This document shows positions 1-8,508 of a stretch of DNA of 8,657 nt, one piece after another. Below the pieces are notes generated by a model. It saw nothing but the letters and a program-made list of their open reading frames with translations, was not told the DNA's origin and ran no database searches. Made by a program: the position numbers and the translations under genes. The number at the start of each line of letters is the position of its first letter. The first letter of the stretch is position 1. The stretch spans positions 1 through 8,657 of the forward strand of contig DMJN01000058.1 in NCBI GenBank assembly GCA_003451715.1, given 5' to 3'. The DNA is from Gammaproteobacteria bacterium (GTDB taxonomy: Bacteria; Pseudomonadota; Gammaproteobacteria; Pseudomonadales; Pseudohongiellaceae).

Positions 1-1040
1 AAATTGGCTATCATCGGCTCATGAGATGCCACCTGGAATAATTGAGCCTGCTCGTCAATGCAGCGAACCGTCACGATATGATGTGCAGCACCCAGATGCA
101 GATGATATTGAGCACTGTTCAATAGAGTGAATTCGGATTCAATCAGTTTGATACAGGCATCAAACCGCTGGATCGGTATGTACAATTCCGGCTGGATCAG
201 CCAGTCCCCGCGTTTGACGGCATCAACATTGATACCAATATTGGCGGCAGTGCGTTGACCGGCATCGACTCGTTCGATATCTGTATTGTCTTGCCGCAAG
301 CCTCGAATTTTTGTTTCCTGCCCGCTACCGGTGTGTAAAACAGAGTCGCCTATTTTGATATTTCCGGCACGCACACTTCCGGTTACAACGGTCCCGATGC
401 CTTTTACGGTGAAACTTCGATCGATCAGGAGCCTGGCATTGTGATCCGGTGATTGTGGTTGGGTTCCATCACGGCTGTTTATAACATTCTGTAGGTGGCA
501 GGTAAGTTCTTCGATACCCTGACCGGAGATGTTCGAAATTTGGAAAATGGGAGCCTCGCTCAGGCTAGTAGATGTGAGTAATGCAGTTATTTCCTCGGAC
601 ACAAATTGAATCCTGCTTTCGTCGCATTTATCGACTTTAGTCAGTGCAACAACTCCACTCGATATGCCGAGTAAGTCGAGAATTGCCAGGTGTTCTCGCG
701 TTTGGGGCATTATCCCGTCGTCGGCAGCGACAACTAGCAGAGCATAGTCTACCGTTCCCACTCCAGCCAGCATATTGTTGATAAAATCTGAGTGACCCGG
801 AACATCGACAAAACCGATAGTGTTGTTGCATGACTGCTCATTTACTGAATTGGAGAAGTGGAAGTACGCATAGCCAAGATTAATACTCAATCCCCTGGCT
901 TTTTCTTCGCTGAGAGTATCGGTATCTGTACCCGTAATGCCACGAATCAGAGCCGTCTTGCCATGGTCGACATGCCCAGCCGTCGCTACGATGAGAGACT
1001 TGTCGCTTAGATTTTTATCAACTGAACTCGATTCAGCCAT
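1..1040 (-). CDS. selB: SelB-type selenocysteine-specific translation elongation factor, 3' part missing at window edge
   Basis: This is a translational GTPase expected to deliver selenocysteyl-tRNA to the ribosome at UGA codons marked by a SECIS hairpin. The frame is open from an ATG at 1040 to the left edge (346 codons). An in-frame TAG nine bases upstream of the ATG fixes the start, although no clear Shine-Dalgarno is visible. Residues 22-29 read GHVDHGKT (G1), 79-83 DVPGH (G3) and 134-137 TKVD (G4). EF-Tu-like domain II follows, with FTVKGIGTVVTGSV at about residue 200, and domain III begins near 290 with a SelB-like HLHLGAAHHIVTVR stretch. Switch I is unusual: it reads RGLSINLGYAY, where E. 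coli SelB has RGMTIDLGYAY. The C-terminal winged-helix domains that bind SECIS lie outside the window, so a SelB-like paralogue without them cannot be excluded. The gene starts 59 bases after lctP on the same strand; selA is not the upstream neighbour. Confidence 0.88.
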   Translation of the reverse strand, partial: MAESSSVDKNLSDKSLIVATAGHVDHGKTALIRGITGTDTDTLSEEKARGLSINLGYAYFHFSNSVNEQSCNNTIGFVDVPGHSDFINNMLAGVGTVDYALLVVAADDGIMPQTREHLAILDLLGISSGVVALTKVDKCDESRIQFVSEEITALLTSTSLSEAPIFQISNISGQGIEELTCHLQNVINSRDGTQPQSPDHNARLLIDRSFTVKGIGTVVTGSVRAGNIKIGDSVLHTGSGQETKIRGLRQDNTDIERVDAGQRTAANIGINVDAVKRGDWLIQPELYIPIQRFDACIKLIESEFTLLNSAQYHLHLGAAHHIVTVRCIDEQAQLFQVASHEPMIAN

Positions 1041-1099
1041 GGCGCACTACTTGTTCAGAGGATCCCTATAGTTGGGTTGCTTAATTGGAGGCTGCTAAG

Positions 1100-2887
1100 T
1101 CAGGGATCGGTGGTACGGTTATACTTGACGATGTAGTAAATCATTATGGCGACGATAATCGCCGCTACCAGAAACCCAGCATTAAGCACCCCGTTTTCAA
1201 GATTGACGATACCGTAGCCTATAGAGCCCGTCATGAGAGCGTAGTAACAAAAGGGTAGCAGTGTTTTTCGGATTACGGCACCTTCTTTGCCAATTAGCCC
1301 GGCAACAGCAGAGGCAGCGACCACGTTATGTACGCAGATTATATTTCCTGATGCGCCGCCGACAGCTTGCAAGGCAACTATCCAGGTTGGATCAGCAAGA
1401 ATGCGTTCGCCTACGCCAAACTGGAATAGAGAGAACATCATGTTGCTTACTGTGTTGCTGCCAGCTACGAAGGCACCAAGTCCTCCAATAAATGTAGAGA
1501 AAAACGGCCAGGCAGAGCCAGCCAGATTAGCCACGCCTTCAGCAAGCGCAATGGGCATCTGTTCATATCCCGCTGCTCCACCGCTGGTGTTAATGAACAC
1601 TTGTACCATGGGAACGGTAAAGACTAGTGCTGTAGACGCAGGGATAAGTGTTTTCAGTGAACTACTGAAGGCTTGCGTGTACTCAGAGGACTTTAGTCCA
1701 TGGAGCAAGATGGTGATCAGCGAGACAATTATGAATATTGTGCCCGGTGACCAGAATGGTTGAAATGATGCACTGATGTCACTGCCGAAAATTTGTGGCC
1801 ACGACCAGGTTATAAATGGATTGGCGCTACGCAAAAAAGTTTCCATGCCTAATGCGGGTAATCGTGTCAAAACCAGCAAGCCTGCGACTAACAGGTAAGG
1901 AGACCAGGCTCGAACGAGGCTCATGGTATGGGTGTTGTCACTAGTAACTATGTCGGACTGTAGACTACCGGTCCACTCGGCATCCCAATTCGCTCTGTCA
2001 TCGAAGTCCCATATCTGATCATTTGCAGGCATCAGGAATCCGGTCCTGGCGGCGCTTACTACGATTGCCAGCCCTATCATGCCACCGAACATGGATGGAA
2101 ATTCAGGCCCGAACACAGTAGCGACTATTAGATACGGTATAGTCATTGAAAAGGCTGCGAACAGAGCAAATTTCCATACCCTGAAACCATCGGCAAAGCT
2201 GCGATGTTTGCCAAAGAATCGCGTCATAATGGCGGTGACAAGAAGCGGTATAAAAGTACCGGCGAGTGCATGTATTAAGGCGACCTTGGTTGCAATGAAC
2301 TCGAGAAACATGTCCCATTCTGCATAGCCTCTTTCTGCAGCATAGGCTGCCATATTCGGATCGGCGGATAATCCAGTATTTATACCTACCAGTATTGGTG
2401 TGCCCATGGCGCCGAAGGAGACTGGTGTACTCTGAATGATCATGCCAGCGACGACCGCTGCCATTGCCGGGAAGCCAAGGCCCACCATAAGCGGAACTGC
2501 AACTGCTGCAGGGGTACCAAAACCGGCAGATCCCTCGATAAACGAACCAAAAAGCCAGGCAATAATAATCACCTGTATGCGACGGTCAGGAGTGATGTCG
2601 GAGAAACCCTGGCGAATGGCTTGTATAGCCCCACTCTGCTGGAGGGTATTTAGTAGAAGGATAGCGCCAAAAATAATATAGATGAGCGTGCCGGCTACCC
2701 AGAGCCCATTGACACTGGCTGCGACTACTTTGTTTATCGGTACCTGCCATACCAGATAGGCTAACAACACGGCAACTACATAAGCGATAGGCATTGCTCG
2801 ACTGGCTGGCCAGCGCAGTATGACTAGAAAGATTGCGACGGAGATAATAGGTAACAGCGAAAGTACAGCGAGGACACCGATGCTCAT
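1100..2887 (-). CDS. lctP: LctP-family L-lactate permease
   Basis: This is an inner-membrane secondary transporter of the lactate permease family (TC 2.A.14), which in characterised members (LldP, GlcA) takes up lactate or glycolate with protons. It has 595 residues, slightly longer than the roughly 550-560 of the E. coli members. It is hydrophobic throughout, with a dozen or more predicted membrane helices. Family hallmarks are visible: [15 protein letters not shown] at residues 114-128, [16 protein letters not shown] at 153-168, GSNTVSN at 476-482 and [17 protein letters not shown] at 510-526. A hydrophilic loop at about 288-325, rich in Asp and Trp, is the main soluble segment. The ATG at 2887 has only a weak purine stretch (AAAAGAA) before it. 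No lactate dehydrogenase or lldR-type regulator is in the window, so lactate is assigned from the family and glycolate remains possible. It is followed by selB with no obvious terminator between them, and it diverges from lemA. Confidence 0.92.
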   Translation of the reverse strand: MSIGVLAVLSLLPIISVAIFLVILRWPASRAMPIAYVVAVLLAYLVWQVPINKVVAASVNGLWVAGTLIYIIFGAILLLNTLQQSGAIQAIRQGFSDITPDRRIQVIIIAWLFGSFIEGSAGFGTPAAVAVPLMVGLGFPAMAAVVAGMIIQSTPVSFGAMGTPILVGINTGLSADPNMAAYAAERGYAEWDMFLEFIATKVALIHALAGTFIPLLVTAIMTRFFGKHRSFADGFRVWKFALFAAFSMTIPYLIVATVFGPEFPSMFGGMIGLAIVVSAARTGFLMPANDQIWDFDDRANWDAEWTGSLQSDIVTSDNTHTMSLVRAWSPYLLVAGLLVLTRLPALGMETFLRSANPFITWSWPQIFGSDISASFQPFWSPGTIFIIVSLITILLHGLKSSEYTQAFSSSLKTLIPASTALVFTVPMVQVFINTSGGAAGYEQMPIALAEGVANLAGSAWPFFSTFIGGLGAFVAGSNTVSNMMFSLFQFGVGERILADPTWIVALQAVGGASGNIICVHNVVAASAVAGLIGKEGAVIRKTLLPFCYYALMTGSIGYGIVNLENGVLNAGFLVAAIIVAIMIYYIVKYNRTTDP

Positions 2888-3031
2888 AGTTATTGTTCTT
2901 TTGAATAGGTTTTAGTAGCTAGCAGCTTGAGCTTAGCAGATATCCTGCCCTACTCAAAACCCAGTTGGCTGCTACATCACGAGCGACAATGTTGGATATT
3001 AGTGAAATAATGTCATTCTGGGCTTGAATCT

Positions 3032-3048
3032 AACTGGCCTGATCAATC
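3032..3048. promoter_or_regulatory. Candidate FadR/LldR-type (GntR family) operator
   Basis: The sequence AACTGGCCTGATCAATC matches 12 of the 16 fixed positions of the E. coli FadR consensus AACTGGTCNGACCAGTT as I recall it, with core TGGCCTGATCA at 3035-3045. The site lies just upstream of the lemA ribosome-binding site and about 145 bases upstream of the lctP start. FadR-subfamily regulators, including LldR, often control lactate or fatty-acid genes, so a role at lctP is conceivable. One imperfect match in one genome is weak evidence. Confidence 0.25.
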
Positions 3049-3057
3049 CTCTAGAAC

Positions 3058-3062
3058 AGGAG
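3058..3062 (+). promoter_or_regulatory. Shine-Dalgarno of lemA (decides the start)
   Basis: AGGAG lies two bases before the ATG at 3065 and eight bases before the ATG at 3071. The longer spacing is the normal one, which favours initiation at 3071. Confidence 0.65.
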
Positions 3063-3070
3063 TAATGACA

Positions 3071-3667
3071 ATGGAAATATCGACGATTGTGGTATTAGTC
3101 ATCGTAGCAGTCGTATTCTTTTATGTTGTTGGTATCTATAACCGACTGGTGAGTTTAAAGAACAGATATCAGAATGCTTTTGCCCAAATCGAAGTACAAC
3201 TTAAACGCCGCTACGATCTCATTCCAAACCTGGTGGAAACTGCTAAGGGTTACATAAAGCATGAGCGGGAAACATTGGAAGCGGTTATCGCTGCCCGTAA
3301 TGGTGCCGCCGCAGGATTGGCCGCAGCCGCAGCCGACCCCGGGAATGCCGCAGCGATTAGAGAGTTGGCTGGACAGGAAGGTGTACTTACAGGGGCACTC
3401 AACCGTCTGAACGTGGTTATGGAGGACTATCCCGACCTTAAGGCGAATCAGAACATGATGCAGCTCAGCGAAGAACTAACTACTACTGAGAATAAAGTTG
3501 CCTTTTCCCGGCAGGCTTTCAATGATCAAGTAATGGCTTATAACACTTATCGACAGTCATTTCCCCCTGTGGCAGTAGCGGGAATGTTCGGGCACAGCAG
3601 TGATGCCAGCTTGTTGGAATTTGAAGACAGCGAGCAAATTCAGGAAGCGCCCAAAGTCTCTTTCTAA
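3071..3667 (+). CDS. lemA: LemA family membrane protein
   Basis: LemA proteins are small membrane-anchored helical-bundle proteins of unknown biochemical function, often encoded beside M48 peptidases. The 198-residue product from 3071 has an N-terminal membrane anchor (about residues 4-21, rich in Val/Ile/Phe). It then shows the family signature: [20 protein letters not shown], the [18 protein letters not shown] segment, and later [17 protein letters not shown] with [19 protein letters not shown]. The C-terminus ends in an acidic stretch and PKVSF, as is common in the family. An Ala-rich linker (about residues 77-95) joins the long helices. A second ATG at 3065 would add two residues, but it sits too close to the AGGAG. 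The M48 peptidase gene follows after 47 bases on the same strand, so the two probably form an operon and act in one membrane process. The length is typical and nothing looks truncated. Confidence 0.93.
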   Translation: MEISTIVVLVIVAVVFFYVVGIYNRLVSLKNRYQNAFAQIEVQLKRRYDLIPNLVETAKGYIKHERETLEAVIAARNGAAAGLAAAAADPGNAAAIRELAGQEGVLTGALNRLNVVMEDYPDLKANQNMMQLSEELTTTENKVAFSRQAFNDQVMAYNTYRQSFPPVAVAGMFGHSSDASLLEFEDSEQIQEAPKVSF

Positions 3668-3714
3668 CACATACGGTAGGACTTTTCTGAAAGCTAATTG
3701 CCAGATCGATAATT

Positions 3715-5637
3715 ATGGATTTTTTCGAGTCTCAATACATTGCCAAACGTAACACCGGGAAGCTAATTTTTCTTTTTGCTATTGCGGTGGTTGCTTTAAT
3801 TATCATTACAAATTTGATGGTGATGATCGTGTTTGGGATTGCCGGCAATGGATCTAGCAGCACAGCCGCAGTAGACGTTATGCAATTTGATTGGCAAATC
3901 TTTCTTGTGATAAGCGTGGCAGTGATATTTGTCGTCTTGATGGGAAGCCTTTACAAGATTAGTGCTTTGTCTGGAGGCGGAGCACGTGTGGCGGAAATGA
4001 TGAATGGCAAGCTATTGTTGCCGGCTAGCAATGATGTTGCAGAGCGTCGCGTTCTAAACGTAGTGGAAGAAATGGCTTTGGCCTCTGGAACACCAGTTCC
4101 TCCGGTTTACCTTATGGAGGAATCCGGCATTAACGCGTTTGCTGCGGGCTATTCACCCGCCGATGCAGTTATAGGTGTTACTCGTGGCACCATCAATACA
4201 CTGAGCAGGGAGCAGCTACAGGGAGTAATTGCCCATGAATTCAGTCACATCCTGCACGGAGACATGCGCATTAATATCCGCCTGATTGGGGTGTTACACG
4301 GAATTATGGTACTTGGCATTATCGGATACTACTTGCTGAGAGGTGGAGCGCATAGCCGCCGCTCGAAGGATTCCGGTGGCATTGTGTTTCTGGGAATTGG
4401 GCTGATTGTGGTTGGTTGTGTCGGTACATTCTTCGGAAACCTGATTAAAGCTGCAGTTAGCAGGCAGCGGGAATTTCTTGCCGATGCATCAGCAGTGCAA
4501 TTTACGCGCAATCCGAATGGGATCGCTGGTGCATTGATGCAGATTACTGAACATACCGAGCGTTCTTACCTGCGTAACCCGAAGAGTGCAGAAATTAGCC
4601 ATGCTCTTTTTGAAGAAGCTGGAAAGTCGGCTCTGAGTGGCTTGTACGCAACCCATCCGCCTCTGGAGAAGCGAATAGCTGCCCTACTTTCCAGATGGGA
4701 TGGTAGCCATGACCTGATTCGTAAAACAGTTGCAGAAGAAAAGCAGACAGAATCGGTAGCAACGGAGAAGGAGAGGCGACAAAAACTAACTTCAATACTC
4801 ACCGGCGCAACCGGTGTGTTACTTACCGATTCCATTTTAGGTCAAGTTGGAAATCCAGGTGTTCAGCATCTGGAATATGCCGAGGTAATCAGACAGCAAA
4901 TACCTCAAGAATTTCTCGATGCTGCGCACGAGCCTTCAGCCGCCAGAGCAGTAATCTATTACCTGGTCATTAGTAGAAAAGAATCGGTACGAAGTCAACA
5001 ACTCACCTTTCTCGAGGGCAGTGCCGACCTGGGTGTCTATCCGGAATTGCAGGCTCTTATGATCGCTGAGGCTGATGGTGTGTCGCTGAACTCAGTTTTT
5101 CGCCTTCCCCTGGTGGAAATCGCATTGCCTAACTTGCGACAACTTTCTGCCAACCAATACAAATTATTTAAGAACAATTTTAGTGAACTAATCGCACTCG
5201 ACAAGAAGATTAGTTTGATGGAATGGGCATTTCAGAAAATTATATTTACCAGTCTGGATATGGTTTTTGTCAAGCAAAAGAGAATAAAGCTTGGAAGGAA
5301 TGAGCTGAAGAATTGCAGCAACTCGATTAACCTGCTTTTGTCCATACTGGCGCACTCTAATCCACAACAGGGAATTTCAGTTGAACAGGCTTTTGAGATT
5401 GCTACAGCCAAGCTGGATATAGACGCAAGCATCATACCGACTGAGTCTATAGATTATGAAGCATTGAACAACGCACTGGATGAGCTGGTTTTACTCAAGC
5501 CACTACAGAAACCTGCGCTACTCAAGGCTTGTGCAGCCTGTATCACGGCAGACAAGGAGGTCACGGCTATTGAAGCAGAATTGATACGGGCCATAGCTGC
5601 GACCATCGATTGTCCGATGCCGCCGATAGTAGTCTGA
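3715..5637 (+). CDS. M48 family (HtpX-like) membrane zinc metallopeptidase with C-terminal helical extension
   Basis: This is a predicted integral-membrane zinc endopeptidase of family M48, probably acting on membrane proteins; its substrate is unknown. The 640-residue product has two N-terminal membrane helices (about 17-44 and 62-82). The zinc-binding motif HEFSH is at 174-178, followed by HGD at 181-183. Two more hydrophobic helices follow (about 190-208 and 222-246), then the downstream REFLAD, whose Glu253 is the expected third zinc ligand. THPPLEKRIAAL closes the peptidase domain near residue 325. HtpX proper is roughly 290 residues, so about 300 residues are extra. This extension is soluble, mostly helical, and ends in a conserved-looking segment with a CxxC (Cys606, Cys609) and CPMPP. 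The start lacks a good Shine-Dalgarno, but the MDFFESQYIAKRNTG opening is typical of LemA-linked M48 proteins. It is too long and differently organised to be called htpX. Confidence 0.92.
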   Translation: MDFFESQYIAKRNTGKLIFLFAIAVVALIIITNLMVMIVFGIAGNGSSSTAAVDVMQFDWQIFLVISVAVIFVVLMGSLYKISALSGGGARVAEMMNGKLLLPASNDVAERRVLNVVEEMALASGTPVPPVYLMEESGINAFAAGYSPADAVIGVTRGTINTLSREQLQGVIAHEFSHILHGDMRINIRLIGVLHGIMVLGIIGYYLLRGGAHSRRSKDSGGIVFLGIGLIVVGCVGTFFGNLIKAAVSRQREFLADASAVQFTRNPNGIAGALMQITEHTERSYLRNPKSAEISHALFEEAGKSALSGLYATHPPLEKRIAALLSRWDGSHDLIRKTVAEEKQTESVATEKERRQKLTSILTGATGVLLTDSILGQVGNPGVQHLEYAEVIRQQIPQEFLDAAHEPSAARAVIYYLVISRKESVRSQQLTFLEGSADLGVYPELQALMIAEADGVSLNSVFRLPLVEIALPNLRQLSANQYKLFKNNFSELIALDKKISLMEWAFQKIIFTSLDMVFVKQKRIKLGRNELKNCSNSINLLLSILAHSNPQQGISVEQAFEIATAKLDIDASIIPTESIDYEALNNALDELVLLKPLQKPALLKACAACITADKEVTAIEAELIRAIAATIDCPMPPIVV

Positions 5638-5651
5638 CTATTTGGTGTAAC

Positions 5652-5669
5652 GCTCAGCCAGCTCTGAGC
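5652..5669 (+). terminator. Possible terminator hairpin after the M48 peptidase gene
   Basis: A perfect 6-bp stem GCTCAG/CTGAGC with loop CCAGCT begins 14 bases after the M48 stop codon and is followed by only three T residues. It overlaps the last codons and stop of ppdK on the other strand. The short stem and poor T tract make it a weak intrinsic terminator at best, and no better candidate lies in the 16-base gap between the two convergent genes. Confidence 0.35.
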
Positions 5670-8407
5670 TTTGCCTGGGCGGCGGCTAACCTGGCAATTG
5701 GAACCCTGGGAGGAGAGCAACTGACATAGTTAAGACCTGCTCTATGACAAAAATCGATAGATGAAGGATCGCCAGCATGTTCACCACAGATTCCTAGTTT
5801 TAGTTTCGGCTTGGTATCTCTTCCCTTGCTTACGGCCAGATCGATTAATTTACCTACTCCTGATTGATCGAGGCTGGCAAACGGATTCTGATTGTAGATT
5901 TCCTTTCTTTGGTACTCATCATAAAACAATCCCATGTCATCGCGACTTAAACCGAGTGTTGTCTGGGTGAGATCATTGGTTCCAAAGCTGAAAAAGTCGG
6001 CTTCCCTGGCGATTTCATCGGCGGTTATCGCTGCGCGAGGAACTTCGATCATAGTTCCGACAATATAGTTTATACGGACTTTACGCGCCTTCATGACTTC
6101 GCGGGCGACTCGATGCACTGTGTGTAGTTGGTCGGCGAGTTCTTCTCGAAATCCTACCAACGGAATCATGATTTCCGGTTTTACACGTATTCGTTTCTTG
6201 CCTTTCAGTACTTGCGCAGCGGCTTCAAAAATAGCCCTGGTCTGCATCTCAGTAATTTCTGGATAGAGAATGCCCAGCCTGCAACCGCGACAACCGAGCA
6301 TAGGATTCTCTTCGTGCAATGCTTTAATACGGTCGATCACAAAATCGAGCGGTACATCGAGTTTCTCTGCAAGCTGTCGTCTAACGACATCGTCATGAGG
6401 TAGAAATTCATGCAGAGGAGGATCCAGCAGCCGGATCGTGACTGGGCGACCGTCCATTGCCCTGAACAGCCCAATAAAATCCTTCTTTTGAAATGGTAAC
6501 AGTTTCTTTAGAGCTGATCGGCGCTGTACTTCATCGACCGCCAGTATCATCTGGCGCATATAGTCGATGCGCTCACCTTCGAAAAACATATGTTCAGTTC
6601 TGCACAGGCCAATTCCCTCTGCGCCGAATGATACCGCCTGCCTGGCCATTGTCGGAGTGTCTGCATTGGTGCGGATTTTTAAGGAGCGATGCTTGTCTGC
6701 CCATCGCATAATTGTTTGAAACAATTCATAAGTATAGCTGGCTGATGGCTTGAGCCCACCGTCCAAAACGCGTTTCACTTCGGAGTCTGCACTTTCAATC
6801 ATGCCTTTGTAAATAGCGCCGGTGCTACCGTCTATGGAGATATAATCTCCTTCTTTTAGCACAACTTTCCCAGCCGTAAGTGTTCTTCTTTCGTAATTGA
6901 TTTTGATATCGCTGGCTCCACAAATGCAGACCTTGCCCAGTTGCCTCGCAACGAGAGCGGCGTGTGAAGAGACGCCTCCGCGTGATGTCAGAATGCCCTG
7001 GGAATAAAGCATTCCTTTCAAATCATCTGGTGATGTTTCAGTTCGGCAGAGCACAACTTTATTACCCTTGCGAGTTTCAATTTCAGCGGTGGTAGCAGTG
7101 AAGGCAATTCGACCCGTTGCTGCACCTGGGCCAGCCGGTAGACCATGCCCAATCGCCGCAGCTGCTTTCAGCGCCTTCGGGTCAAAAACGGGAACCAGCA
7201 GCGAATCGATAGATTCTGCTGGAATTTTCAGCAGTGCATTTTCTTGCGACATTAGCCGCTCTTTCTGCATTTCCACTGCGATTCGCACGGCAGCCAGGCC
7301 GGTACGTTTGCCATTACGGGTCTGCAGGATGAAAAGTTGGCCATTTTCTATAGTGAATTCAAAGTCTTGCATGTCGTTGAAGTGCCTTTCGAGTTTTTCT
7401 CGAACTTTCTCCAAGTCACGGAAGCTCTTCGGCATCGACTCTTGCATATGCTGAATGCCGTGAGGAGTGCGTACACCGGCCACAACGTCTTCTCCCTGGG
7501 CATTGACCAGGTACTCTCCATAGAATGATTTTTCGCCGTTCGCCGGATCGCGAGTAAATGCTACTCCTGTGGCACAGTCTTCGCCGGCATTTCCGAACAC
7601 CATAGCTTGTACGTTTACGGCTGTGCCCCATTCTGCAGGGATGCCGTACTGTTGACGATAGAGTATTGCGCGTTCATTCTTCCAGGATTCGAACACTGCC
7701 CCTATCGCCCCCCAAAGTTGCTGGTTTACGTCCTGGGGAAACGCGCTGTGGGTACGCTTTGAGATAAGTGATTTATAGCGCCGTACTAGCTCCCTGAGAT
7801 TATCAGTGTTGAGCTCTGCATCTGAAGTTACCCCGGCACTCTTCTTGAGATTTTCCAGAATCTCATGAAAAGGTGGCTCTTCTTCTTCAGACCTGGCTTG
7901 TACTCCCATGACAACATCGCCGTACATCTGGATAAAGCGCCGATAGCAATCCCATGCAAATCGTGGGTTATCTGAAATTTCTGCCATACCTTCGACAGTT
8001 TTATCGTTCAGGCCGAGATTTAGGATTGTGTCCATCATGCCAGGCATTGAATCTCTGGCGCCCGAACGAACCGAGACCAGCAGTGGATTCTGACGGGCTC
8101 CAAATTTCTTTCCAATTTGATGTTCAATTTGCCTGATGGCATCGGCCACACACTTTCTGAGAGCCGCTGGATAGCGCTTCTCATGGTCATAGTAGTAGCT
8201 ACAAACTTCAGTGCTTATAGTGAACCCGGGAGGGACCGGCAAGCCTATCGACGCCATTTCCGCCAAATTTGCACCTTTGCCACCCAGCAATTCGCGCATT
8301 TTGGCATTGCCAGTAGTTTTGCGTCCAAAGGCGAATACGTAATTTTTGGATTTCCGAGGAGTTTGTTGAGCAGAAGAGGGCGATCTAGTCTTAGCAGCTT
8401 TACTCAT
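5654..8407 (-). CDS. ppdK: Pyruvate, phosphate dikinase
   Basis: This cytoplasmic enzyme (EC 2.7.9.1) reversibly converts pyruvate, ATP and phosphate to phosphoenolpyruvate, AMP and pyrophosphate. The 917-residue protein shows all three domains. The N-terminal ATP-grasp domain carries [12 protein letters not shown] (40-51) and [21 protein letters not shown] split across 112-132. The central phosphohistidine domain has [12 protein letters not shown] with catalytic His482. The C-terminal PEP/pyruvate TIM barrel has SFGTNDLTQ (GTND at 809-812) and [10 protein letters not shown] with catalytic Cys874. An in-frame TGA six bases upstream of the ATG makes 8407 the earliest possible start; no clear Shine-Dalgarno precedes it. 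The first 22 or so residues are a Ser/Lys/Pro-rich extension before the usual start of the fold. The residue two before the catalytic His is Ser480, where the clostridial and plant enzymes have the regulatory Thr. No PEP synthase-type features or regulator gene (DUF299/PDRP) are present in the window. Confidence 0.96.
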   Translation of the reverse strand: MSKAAKTRSPSSAQQTPRKSKNYVFAFGRKTTGNAKMRELLGGKGANLAEMASIGLPVPPGFTISTEVCSYYYDHEKRYPAALRKCVADAIRQIEHQIGKKFGARQNPLLVSVRSGARDSMPGMMDTILNLGLNDKTVEGMAEISDNPRFAWDCYRRFIQMYGDVVMGVQARSEEEEPPFHEILENLKKSAGVTSDAELNTDNLRELVRRYKSLISKRTHSAFPQDVNQQLWGAIGAVFESWKNERAILYRQQYGIPAEWGTAVNVQAMVFGNAGEDCATGVAFTRDPANGEKSFYGEYLVNAQGEDVVAGVRTPHGIQHMQESMPKSFRDLEKVREKLERHFNDMQDFEFTIENGQLFILQTRNGKRTGLAAVRIAVEMQKERLMSQENALLKIPAESIDSLLVPVFDPKALKAAAAIGHGLPAGPGAATGRIAFTATTAEIETRKGNKVVLCRTETSPDDLKGMLYSQGILTSRGGVSSHAALVARQLGKVCICGASDIKINYERRTLTAGKVVLKEGDYISIDGSTGAIYKGMIESADSEVKRVLDGGLKPSASYTYELFQTIMRWADKHRSLKIRTNADTPTMARQAVSFGAEGIGLCRTEHMFFEGERIDYMRQMILAVDEVQRRSALKKLLPFQKKDFIGLFRAMDGRPVTIRLLDPPLHEFLPHDDVVRRQLAEKLDVPLDFVIDRIKALHEENPMLGCRGCRLGILYPEITEMQTRAIFEAAAQVLKGKKRIRVKPEIMIPLVGFREELADQLHTVHRVAREVMKARKVRINYIVGTMIEVPRAAITADEIAREADFFSFGTNDLTQTTLGLSRDDMGLFYDEYQRKEIYNQNPFASLDQSGVGKLIDLAVSKGRDTKPKLKLGICGEHAGDPSSIDFCHRAGLNYVSCSPPRVPIARLAAAQAKLRAG

Positions 8408-8508
8408 AAATCAGTTACGTACCCTATTTCCCAAATTTCAGCGAATTTAGTGGAAAAGTACTCCTCCAATGGTGAGGAAGCTTATTTGGCCCAAGCTATT
8501 TGCCTACC

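Larger units (their letters stand above)
2888..3064. promoter_or_regulatory. Divergent intergenic region between lctP and lemA
   Basis: These 177 bases separate two divergently transcribed units and must carry both promoters. I could not identify a convincing -35/-10 pair in either direction. Visible structure includes a short dyad GCAG-ATATC-CTGC around 2938-2950, a stretch rich in AGC/TAG steps (about 2917-2938), and a FadR/GntR-like dyad at 3032-3048 listed separately. No open frame here looks coding. Confidence 0.55.

Noticed and set aside
1085..1102. UGA stop of lctP next to selB considered as recoded.
   Set aside because: The protein already has full family length and the following bases form no SECIS-like hairpin.
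1287..1763. 158-codon plus-strand open frame inside lctP.
   Set aside because: It is antisense to a strongly conserved permease gene; composition and lack of motifs mark it as a shadow.
3300..3360. GCC/GCA-rich stretch in lemA considered as a nucleotide repeat.
   Set aside because: It encodes the Ala-rich linker usual in LemA proteins and has no regular repeat unit.
5635..5669. UGA of the M48 gene followed 14 bases later by a hairpin, in a window that also holds selB: a possible selenocysteine codon.
   Set aside because: The UGA follows the expected CPMPP-type C-terminus. Readthrough would add only nine codon-encoded residues after the UGA (LFGVTLSQL) before another UGA, with no redox motif, and the loop does not resemble a known bacterial SECIS.
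7068..7454. 128-codon plus-strand open frame inside ppdK.
   Set aside because: It is antisense to the conserved dikinase and its Ser/Ala/Arg-rich translation looks like an artefact of codon structure.
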